Part shown: positions 57,655 through 64,000 of the stretch, one piece after another | Position numbering within the stretch: the first letter of the stretch is position 1 | Layout of the letters: every line of letters starts with the position of its first letter | Source: Rufibacter roseolus | GTDB lineage: Bacteria; Bacteroidota; Bacteroidia; Cytophagales; Hymenobacteraceae | Assembly (NCBI RefSeq): GCF_017916365.1 | Contig: NZ_JAFMSU010000001.1 | Coordinates: 434,001 to 498,000, forward strand | Direction of reading: 5' to 3' | Length of the DNA: 64,000 bases | Position numbers and translations under genes: made by a program | The notes under the pieces: generated by a model | Seen by the model: only the letters and a program-made list of their open reading frames with translations | The model's database searches: none | What the model was told of the DNA's origin: nothing

Positions 57655-60600
57655 GTGAAGTACAACGAGTATAAGCAACTAGACTATGCGGGTCTGGCCG
57701 AAGAGGTGAGAGCCTACTGGAAAGAGAACCGCATCTTTGAAAAATCGGTGGAGACCCGCGAGGGTCAGCCCACCTTTGTTTTTTATGAGGGACCGCCCTC
57801 TGCCAACGGCGCGCCGGGTATTCACCACGTGATGGCCCGTGCCGTGAAAGACATTTTCTGCCGCTACAAAACCCTGCAGGGATTTCAGGTTGTCCGCAAA
57901 GGCGGCTGGGATACCCACGGCTTGCCCATTGAGCTGCAGGTGGAGAAAGAACTGGGTATCATCAAAGACGATATCGGGAAGACCATCTCGGTGGAGGAGT
58001 ACAATGCCCGTTGCCGCGAGACCGTGATGCGCTTCAAACATCAGTGGGATGACCTCACCGAGCGCATGGGCTACTGGGTAGACCTGGACGAACCGTACAT
58101 CACCTTTGACAACCAATACATAGAGTCAAACTGGGCCTTGCTCCGGAAACTCTATGACAAAGGCTACCTCTACAAAGGCTACACCATTCAGCCGTACTCG
58201 CCTTCAGACGGAACCGGGCTCAGCTCCCACGAGCTGAATCAGCCGGGCTGCTACAAAGAAGTGAAGGATACGTCCATCGTGGCGCAGTTCAAAGTCATCA
58301 GGAATTCTGCCTCAGAGTTCCTTTTCCATGGGTCAAATGATGGTGTCTACATCCTGGCCTGGACTACCACGCCCTGGACCTTGCCTTCTAACACCTCTTT
58401 GGCCGTTGGCGACAAGATTACCTATGTGCAGATAAATACCTTCAACCCGTACACCCACCAGCCTGTGAGTGTGGTGCTGGCGAAGGCATTGGTAGGGAAG
58501 TATTTTTCAGACAAGAACAAAGACCTGCAGCTCGCTGACTACAAACCCGGCGACAAAGCCATTCCGTTTGAGATTGTGCAGGAGTTTACCGGTAAGCAAT
58601 TGGTGGGGATCCGGTACGAGCAACTGATGCCCTATCTGCAGCCGTTCTACGATGCAGATAAAGCGTTCCAGGTAGTGGCCGGAGATTTCGTGACCACCGA
58701 AGACGGTACCGGCGTGGTGCACACGTCCCCAACCTTCGGGGCCGATGACTTTAGGATAGCCAAACAACATGGCATCCCAGCCTTGACCATCAAAGACGAA
58801 TTAGGCAATGAGCTTCCTACCGTTGACCGGAGAGGGAAGTTCATAGACGAGATTGGCGTAAGGCTGCAGGAAGGCGTTCAGAAGTATAACATCAAAACCC
58901 ATAAACCGCTTGGGCCCGATGACTTCTACGTGAAGAACTACACGAATGAAGATGAGAGCCACCCGGATTACAAAACCACCGATGTCATCATCTCCATCAT
59001 CCTGAAAGAAGAGAACAAAGCTTTCAAGGTAGAGAAGTATGAGCACACGTACCCGCACTCTTGGCGCACCGATAAACCGATTCTGTATTATCCGTTGGAT
59101 GCCTGGTTCATCAAGACCACCGCGGTGAAGCAGCGGTTGATTGACCTGAACAAGACCATCAACTGGAAACCGGAGTCCACCGGCTCAGGCCGTTTCGGGA
59201 ACTGGTTGGAGAACCTGGTAGATTGGAACCTGTCGCGCTCGCGCTACTGGGGAACCCCGCTGCCCATTTGGCGCACCGAGGAAGGCGATGAGGAAATCTG
59301 CATCGGCTCTGTAGCCGAGCTGGACCGCGAGATCGAGCGCAGCATTGACGCCGGTTTCATGCAAGAGAACCCGCTGCGCCAAGCCAAGAAAGCCGAAGGC
59401 AAAGCAACCGGTACGCCTGCACAGCACCAGACCAACACCCTGCTGGAATTTGCCGGCGAGTTCGCGCTGAGCCCCACCGGCACCGAGGAGCCTCGTGCTG
59501 AACTGGGCATCACCGATTTCAATTACGAAGGATTTGACCTGCACCGTCCTTACGTAGACAACATTATCCTGGTAAGCCCGAGCGGCAAACCCATGAAGCG
59601 CGAGACCGACCTCATTGACGTGTGGTTTGACTCCGGCGCCATGCCGTACGCCCAGTGGCACTACCCATTTGAGAACCAGGAGACGTTCAAAGCCAACTTC
59701 CCCGCTGACTTCATCGCCGAGGGCGTGGACCAGACCCGTGGTTGGTTCTTCACCCTGCACGCGCTGGCCGTGATGCTGGAAGACAGCGTGGCGTTCAAGA
59801 ACGTGATCGCGAACGGCCTGGTGCTGGACAAGAACGGAAATAAGATGAGCAAGCGCCTCGGCAACGCCGTGGATCCGTTTGAGACCATCGGCCGCTTTGG
59901 CCCTGATGCCACCCGCTGGTACATGATTGTGAACGCGCCACCTTGGGATAACCTCAAGTTCAACCTGGACGGGGTCACCGAGGTACAGCGTCGTTTCTTC
60001 GGGACGCTGCAGAACACGTACTCGTTCTTCGCGCTATACGCCAATCTGGACGGTTTCACGTTTGAAGGAACAGAAATCCCGGTAGCGCAACGCACCGAGA
60101 GCGACCGTTGGATTATCTCCCGCCTGAACACGCTGGTGAAAGAAGTAGCCGGCTACTTTGACGACTACGACCCAACCAAAGCCGCCCGTGCGATTCAGGA
60201 CTTCGTGGCCGACGAGCTGAGCAACTGGTACGTGCGCCTGAACCGCAAACGTTTCTGGAAAGGTGAACTGAACCAGGACAAACAAGCGGCTTATCAAACG
60301 CTGTACACCTGTCTGGAGACCGTGGCCAAGCTGGCTTCGCCGATTGCGCCGTTCTACATGGACCGCCTGTTCCTGGACCTGAACCTTGTGAGCGGAAGAA
60401 GCAAAGCCGAGTCTATCCACTTGGAGTCATTCCCGGAAGTGCAGACGGACCTGATTGACGTAGACTTGGAGCAGCGCATGCAACTGGCGCAAAGCGTGTC
60501 TTCTTTGGTGCACTCGCTCCGTAAGAAGCACATGATTAAAGTGCGTCAGCCACTAGGCCGTATCTTAATTCCGATTCTGGATGAGAAAATGAAGACCCAA

Positions 60601-61215
60601 CTGCAAGCCGTGGAAGATTTGATTCTCTCTGAGGTGAACGTGAAGAGCCTGGAGTACCTGGAAGACACCACTGGCATTTTAGTGAAGAAGATTAAGCCTA
60701 ACTTCAAGCGTCTGGGCCAGGTATTCGGGCCGAAGCTGAAGTTGGTGGCTGCCCAGATTCAGCAGATGAGCCAGGAAGACATCGCCAAAATGGAGCGCGA
60801 AGGTTTCTTCGAGATTCCAGTGGAGGATGACACGACTGTGCTGAGCCGCGAAGACGTGGAAATCATGTCTGAGGACATCCCGGGTTGGCTGGTAGCTTCA
60901 GAGGGAGCACTGACCGTAGCCCTGGACATTACCGTGACTGAGGAACTCCGCTTGGAAGGGATGGCCCGCGAATTGGTAAACCGTCTGCAAAACTTGCGCA
61001 AAGACACCGGTCTGGATGTTCAGGATAAAATTAGAGTGTTCCTGCAGGATGGCAATGAAGAAGTGGCTGCCGCCGTTCAAGCTTTTGGAGGCTACATCTC
61101 CGAGGAGGTACAAGCGGTGGAACTAACCTTGGTGCCAAGCCTGGCAGATGCCGAGGCCGCCGTACTAGACATGGAAGGCTTCAGTTTGCCGGTGAGGTTG
61201 GAAGTAGCCAGATAA
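57655..61215 (+). CDS. ileS: isoleucyl-tRNA synthetase (eukaryote-like, long form)
   Basis: 1186-residue class I synthetase charging tRNA-Ile, with an editing domain against valine. It begins at a GTG. The HIGH-type motif is degenerate (GAPGIHHVM, about 53-60), as I recall for the Bacteroidota/eukaryote-like branch, and KMSKRLGN is near 730. Length and the EGPPSANG...IHHVMARAVKD start fit this branch, which in other bacteria is associated with low sensitivity to mupirocin; resistance here is not shown. The structured leader suggests regulated expression. Confidence 0.96.
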   Translation: MKYNEYKQLDYAGLAEEVRAYWKENRIFEKSVETREGQPTFVFYEGPPSANGAPGIHHVMARAVKDIFCRYKTLQGFQVVRKGGWDTHGLPIELQVEKELGIIKDDIGKTISVEEYNARCRETVMRFKHQWDDLTERMGYWVDLDEPYITFDNQYIESNWALLRKLYDKGYLYKGYTIQPYSPSDGTGLSSHELNQPGCYKEVKDTSIVAQFKVIRNSASEFLFHGSNDGVYILAWTTTPWTLPSNTSLAVGDKITYVQINTFNPYTHQPVSVVLAKALVGKYFSDKNKDLQLADYKPGDKAIPFEIVQEFTGKQLVGIRYEQLMPYLQPFYDADKAFQVVAGDFVTTEDGTGVVHTSPTFGADDFRIAKQHGIPALTIKDELGNELPTVDRRGKFIDEIGVRLQEGVQKYNIKTHKPLGPDDFYVKNYTNEDESHPDYKTTDVIISIILKEENKAFKVEKYEHTYPHSWRTDKPILYYPLDAWFIKTTAVKQRLIDLNKTINWKPESTGSGRFGNWLENLVDWNLSRSRYWGTPLPIWRTEEGDEEICIGSVAELDREIERSIDAGFMQENPLRQAKKAEGKATGTPAQHQTNTLLEFAGEFALSPTGTEEPRAELGITDFNYEGFDLHRPYVDNIILVSPSGKPMKRETDLIDVWFDSGAMPYAQWHYPFENQETFKANFPADFIAEGVDQTRGWFFTLHALAVMLEDSVAFKNVIANGLVLDKNGNKMSKRLGNAVDPFETIGRFGPDATRWYMIVNAPPWDNLKFNLDGVTEVQRRFFGTLQNTYSFFALYANLDGFTFEGTEIPVAQRTESDRWIISRLNTLVKEVAGYFDDYDPTKAARAIQDFVADELSNWYVRLNRKRFWKGELNQDKQAAYQTLYTCLETVAKLASPIAPFYMDRLFLDLNLVSGRSKAESIHLESFPEVQTDLIDVDLEQRMQLAQSVSSLVHSLRKKHMIKVRQPLGRILIPILDEKMKTQLQAVEDLILSEVNVKSLEYLEDTTGILVKKIKPNFKRLGQVFGPKLKLVAAQIQQMSQEDIAKMEREGFFEIPVEDDTTVLSREDVEIMSEDIPGWLVASEGALTVALDITVTEELRLEGMARELVNRLQNLRKDTGLDVQDKIRVFLQDGNEEVAAAVQAFGGYISEEVQAVELTLVPSLADAEAAVLDMEGFSLPVRLEVAR

Positions 61216-61258
61216 GAGTACGCTTACCAGGAATTTAAAAGAAGATTGAACGCCGGCC

Positions 61259-61293
61259 GTTTTGAGCCTTTTTGAGAAAAACAGCCTTGAAAC
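61259..61293. repeat. 36-bp dyad copy 30 (35 bp)
   Basis: GTTTTGAGCCTTTTTG and GAAAAACAGCCTTGAAAC, between ileS and lspA. Confidence 0.7.
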
Positions 61294-61312
61294 AGTCGGT
61301 TAAACCTTAATC

Positions 61313-61930
61313 ATGAAGTACGCAAAATACTATCTGGTTGCCTTGCTGGTGATCGCGGTGGACCAGGCCGTAAAGATGCTGGTGCACCAAAAGATGCAAA
61401 TGGGCCTGCCGGGGCAGATTCCTGTCTTCGGGGACTGGTTCAAGCTGCATTACACCCTTAACCCAGGCATGGCGTTCGGGGTAGAATTGGGATCGGCTTA
61501 CGGCAAAATCATTTTGACGGTCTTCCGGATGGTGGCCATGGTAGCCATTGGGTACCTGGTGTATTACCTAGTTCAGAATCGTTACCACAAAGGACTGATC
61601 TTCTGCGTGGGGTTGATTTTGGGCGGGGCTATCGGGAACCTCATAGACAGCGTTTTTTATGGTGTGCTTTTGGATAATGCCCCTTACGGTGTGTCTACCC
61701 CATGGCTGCACGGCCAGGTGATTGACATGTTCTACATTGATATATGGGAAGGCATTGTGCCGAACTGGATTCCTATCATTGGGGGAACACCCATGTCGCT
61801 GTGGCCTATCTTCAACGTAGCCGATGCCGCTATTTTTGTGGGGGTTCTGATCATCATCTTCAACCAGAACCGTTTCTTAAACCATCCGCCGGTAAAGGAG
61901 AAACACGAAATCAATATAGTAGAGGCGTAA
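61313..61930 (+). CDS. lspA: lipoprotein signal peptidase (signal peptidase II)
   Basis: 205-residue inner-membrane aspartyl protease that cleaves prolipoproteins before the lipidated Cys. Four membrane helices. Catalytic Asp112 is in GGAIGNLIDSVFYG and Asp171 in FNVADAAIFVG; DQAVK at 17-21 and the YTLNPGMAFG block are also present. Longer than E. coli LspA because of an extra loop (about 113-165). It lies 97 bp after ileS in the classic ileS-lspA order. Confidence 0.96.
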   Translation: MKYAKYYLVALLVIAVDQAVKMLVHQKMQMGLPGQIPVFGDWFKLHYTLNPGMAFGVELGSAYGKIILTVFRMVAMVAIGYLVYYLVQNRYHKGLIFCVGLILGGAIGNLIDSVFYGVLLDNAPYGVSTPWLHGQVIDMFYIDIWEGIVPNWIPIIGGTPMSLWPIFNVADAAIFVGVLIIIFNQNRFLNHPPVKEKHEINIVEA

Positions 61931-61966
61931 AAAAGAGGGCTGTCCATTTGGGCAGCCCTCTTTTTT
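61929..61966. terminator. bidirectional terminator
   Basis: Perfect 14-bp stem AAAAAAGAGGGCTG / CAGCCCTCTTTTTT, between convergent lspA and the beta-barrel gene. Its first bases overlap the lspA stop. Confidence 0.93.
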
Positions 61967-61997
61967 ATGGGTGTTTTTCAGAAATCGGCTTAGAAAG
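61962..61997. repeat. 36-bp dyad copy 31, overlaps a stop codon
   Basis: Overlaps both the lspA terminator tail and the minus-strand stop codon at 61990-61992. GTGTTTTTCAGAAATCGGC is the recognisable core. Confidence 0.5.
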
Positions 61998-62604
61998 AAT
62001 AGCCCATGTTCAAGCCAACGGCGAAGATGGAAGTTCCTTTGTTATAGAAATATCCTGCCGCGCGCATCCCGAAGAACAGGCGGGTGTCGTCAAAGAAATC
62101 TGTCTCGAAAACGGCTTTCCCGCCAAAGTCTTTTTCCCGGATATGCACGAAAAATTCATCGGCGTTTCTTCCCGGCGTGGTAGTGGCTCCCTGGGGAATA
62201 TCTCCTTTTTTCAGATCCAACTCTGAGCGCCTCCGTACGGCAGGCCCCACCCCGAATTTAAAGGTGTACTTCTCCGTCTCATACAAGTCATAATAGAAAG
62301 AGGCGTCAAACATGACAAAGGCTTTCCGGGAGGTGAAAAGTTGGATGTTCTTATCGTAGCGGGAGGAACTGAGGTACTCCCCGGAGACGGTGAAATGGAA
62401 ATGGTCAGTGAGTTCACGGGTATATTGCTGGGTGAACAAGGCCCCGCTATTATCTCCTTCCAGGATATAGGCAAAATTCACCCCGGTTCTGAAGTGGTTT
62501 GGATAGCGGTATTGCGCCGAGGCACCTTGTACGGCAAACAGGAAGAAGAACCCAACTAAAACGCTTTTCAGCAGAAGGTTACTTAGGAAGTTAACGTGTT
62601 TCAT
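61990..62604 (-). CDS. hypothetical outer-membrane beta-barrel-like protein
   Basis: 204 residues from ATG 62604, with a signal peptide ending VQGASA-Q; the longer frame from 62643 would place 13 extra residues before it. Alternating hydrophobic strands (FRTGVNFAYIL, HFHFTVSGEYLSS, KAFVMFDASFYYDLYE, YTFKFGVGPAV, FFGMRAAGYFYNKG) and a C-terminal aromatic residue (GLNMGYSF) indicate a small outer-membrane barrel. No family name or ligand is recognised. Confidence 0.78.
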   Translation of the reverse strand: MKHVNFLSNLLLKSVLVGFFFLFAVQGASAQYRYPNHFRTGVNFAYILEGDNSGALFTQQYTRELTDHFHFTVSGEYLSSSRYDKNIQLFTSRKAFVMFDASFYYDLYETEKYTFKFGVGPAVRRRSELDLKKGDIPQGATTTPGRNADEFFVHIREKDFGGKAVFETDFFDDTRLFFGMRAAGYFYNKGTSIFAVGLNMGYSF

Positions 62605-62712
62605 AAAAACGGGTCTTAATTCAAAGGAAAAGGGGATGGGCATGCGGTATTGTCAATACTCAGGTTTAATTATTTAAGTTGTGCCGCTAAATAAATTTTC
62701 TGCTATATAGAG

Positions 62713-62748
62713 GCTTTGAAGGCGTTTTTGAAGGAATCTAGCCAAAAT
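62713..62748. repeat. 36-bp dyad copy 32
   Basis: GCTTTGAAGGCGTTTTTG and GGAATCTAGCCAAAAT, in the divergent gap between the barrel gene and the ABC transporter gene. Confidence 0.55.
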
Positions 62749-62782
62749 CCTGCCATAATTCCGCCTCAATCATTAGCTTGTA

Positions 62783-62811
62783 TTCAGGTATGACCGATGA
62801 ACTTACCTGAA
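62783..62811 (+). promoter_or_regulatory. operator-like inverted repeat upstream of ABC transporter gene
   Basis: TTCAGGTA, 13 bp, TACCTGAA, ending 46 bp before the ATG at 62858. Could be a regulator site or a leader hairpin; no regulator is known. Confidence 0.35.
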
Positions 62812-62857
62812 GGGATTCCCTTAAACTGATTCTGCCTTTCCCCATTACCCATTTTAC

Positions 62858-64000
62858 ATGTCCTTAGCCACCTTCTTGTTACAGGTAGACCAATTGAACA
62901 TCGCTTTCAAGGCAGGGCAGGAAGCAGTGGCGGCCGTAAACGGGATTTCCTTTGAGGTCAGGAAAGGAGAGGCGGTAGCCATTGTGGGGGAGTCCGGCTC
63001 GGGTAAAACGGTAACCGCCTTATCACTCATGCAGCTCTTGCCCCGGGACGGGGTGCTTACCTCGGGATCTGCTACGTTCCAGTCCCCGGGTTTAGGTCAG
63101 ATAGACTTATTGAAACTCTCAGAAAAGCAGCTCCCTAAGTTAAGAGGCAAGGAGATTTCCATCATTTTTCAGGACCCAGCGTCTTCTCTGAACCCCGTGA
63201 TCTCCTGTGGAAAACAGGTAGCAGAGGCTTTGCTCATCCACTTGCCCATTTCCAAGAAAGAGGCTTATTCCCGCACATTGGCGCTTTTTGAGTTGGTGAA
63301 GCTACCTGAGCCTGAAAAGATTTTCAAGCGTTTTCCACACGAGCTTTCTGGGGGGCAGAAGCAGCGCATCATGATTGCCATGGCCATGGCCTGCGAGCCT
63401 TCTCTCCTCATTGCGGATGAACCTACCACTGCGTTGGATGTCACCGTGCAGGCCGGCATTCTGCAGTTGCTCAATGAACTTCGGCTGAGGAAAGAGATGG
63501 CTTTGCTGTTTATTTCCCATGACTTAGGAGTGGTGGCCGAGATCGCTGACCGGATATTGGTCATGTACCAGGGCCGCGTAGTGGAGGAGGGTGCTGTGAC
63601 GGAGATTTTCAGCAACCCAAGGCATCCGTACACCAAAGCCTTGCTCGCCTGCAGGCCCACCTTGCAAACCCAGGGAAACGTTATGCCCACCCTTTCGGAC
63701 TTCGTTTCCGGAGAGCTTCAAAGCTATTTTCAGGAAAACGGCTCCCAAACAGAAAGACCTCAGAAAGCAGTGGAAAAAGCGGAGAAAATAAAGGCAAACC
63801 AAGACTCATCAAGGGCTGAAGAGCTAGCAGGAAAACCCATCCTGCAAGTACAGGATATCCACGTGGAATTCACCCGAAGCAGATTGTTCTTTTGGCAGCA
63901 AAAAGAGGTTGTGAAAGCCGTAAACGGCGTTTCCTTTGAAGTTTTCCCGGGCCAGACTCTGGGCATCGTAGGCGAATCTGGTTGTGGGAAAACCACTCTG
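62858..64000 (+). CDS. peptide/nickel-type ABC transporter, fused tandem ATPases (3' end outside window)
   Basis: 381 codons are visible, open to the right edge. ATPase 1 (DppD-like): Walker A GESGSGKT (about 46-53), Q-loop FQDPASSLNP, signature LSGGQKQR, Walker B LLIADEPT, H-loop SHD, and the oligopeptide-transporter end HPYTKALLACRP. After a charged linker (about 278-325), ATPase 2 begins (VVKAVNGVSFEV, GESGCGKTTL at the edge), as in DppD-DppF fusions. It energises uptake of oligopeptides or similar. The linker contains a copy of the 36-bp dyad in frame. Confidence 0.93.
   Translation, partial: MSLATFLLQVDQLNIAFKAGQEAVAAVNGISFEVRKGEAVAIVGESGSGKTVTALSLMQLLPRDGVLTSGSATFQSPGLGQIDLLKLSEKQLPKLRGKEISIIFQDPASSLNPVISCGKQVAEALLIHLPISKKEAYSRTLALFELVKLPEPEKIFKRFPHELSGGQKQRIMIAMAMACEPSLLIADEPTTALDVTVQAGILQLLNELRLRKEMALLFISHDLGVVAEIADRILVMYQGRVVEEGAVTEIFSNPRHPYTKALLACRPTLQTQGNVMPTLSDFVSGELQSYFQENGSQTERPQKAVEKAEKIKANQDSSRAEELAGKPILQVQDIHVEFTRSRLFFWQQKEVVKAVNGVSFEVFPGQTLGIVGESGCGKTTL
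63715..63750. repeat. 36-bp dyad copy 33, inside a coding sequence
   Basis: GCTTCAAAGCTATTTTC, AG, GAAAACGGCTCCCAAAC; 36 bp. It encodes LQSYFQENGSQT in the linker of the fused ABC ATPase, the only copy found within a gene body. Confidence 0.65.

Noticed and set aside
2707-63750. The 36-bp dyads as CRISPR repeats (length and GTTT...AAAC ends look similar)
   Set aside because: They are single, dispersed and strongly diverged, with no regular spacers and no cas genes in the window.

Overview
The window looks like a chromosomal segment of a Bacteroidota bacterium, most probably of the Cytophagales/Hymenobacteraceae (Rufibacter- or Pontibacter-like). The evidence is gene content and signals: a SusC/SusD pair, a PorP/SprF-type protein beside a GldJ-like lipoprotein (type IX secretion and gliding), a CrtD-type carotenoid desaturase, DUF4175 and DUF6952 genes, Bacteroidota-type IleRS, TAnnTTTG promoter boxes and almost no Shine-Dalgarno sequences. 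The exact genus is inference. Nothing points to a prophage, conjugative element, IS element, CRISPR array, rRNA or tRNA.

Layout. 1-7.6 kb: the end of a SNF2 helicase gene, small hypothetical genes, an acyltransferase split by an in-frame TGA, and a tandem pair of secreted paralogues. 7.7-13 kb: SRPBCC protein, carotenoid desaturase, membrane glycosyltransferase-like protein and two TetR paralogues. 13-24 kb: DUF6952 plus thioredoxin, a MG2/TonB-plug protein, a DUF3365-like lipoprotein, an M16 protease, a VanX-type dipeptidase and fumC. 23.6-29.5 kb: susC-susD-lipoprotein operon on the minus strand. 30-36.5 kb: NagX-like acyltransferase, dgkA, DinB, DUF4382 and a long AsmA-like protein. 36.5-41.4 kb: PorP/SprF, GldJ, ComF, AhpD-like and exonuclease III. 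41.8-51.5 kb: a plus-strand housekeeping run (DUF4175, RsbW-like, ybeY, mnmG, methyltransferase, Ig-like lipoprotein). 52-62.6 kb: phosphate transporter, glyS, dipeptide epimerase, ileS, lspA and a beta-barrel-like protein. The window ends inside a tandem-ATPase peptide ABC transporter gene.

The strongest unexplained signal is a dispersed 36-bp dyad. I count 33 copies by eye, nearly all intergenic, of nearly constant length but diverged sequence. The left arm resembles GTTTTAGGCCTGTTTTC and the right arm GAAAACAGCCCTAAAAC, around a 2-bp centre. About two thirds lie within roughly 45 bp of a stop codon; three overlap stop codons, three are the core of perfect terminator hairpins, and one lies inside the ABC transporter coding sequence. 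Seven gaps hold two copies, and in four of these the pair brackets other palindromes.

A second theme is replication. A perfect 16-bp parS site (46013-46028) precedes mnmG. About 4.5 kb away, the gene-free stretch 50455-51022 carries a cluster of DnaA-box-like 9-mers, three in tandem at 10-12 bp spacing, plus an AT-rich tract. The region is therefore a candidate replication origin. Other points of interest are a nested array of four REP-like palindrome families (55423-55864), a structured ileS leader, and a glyS promoter that implies a near-leaderless mRNA.
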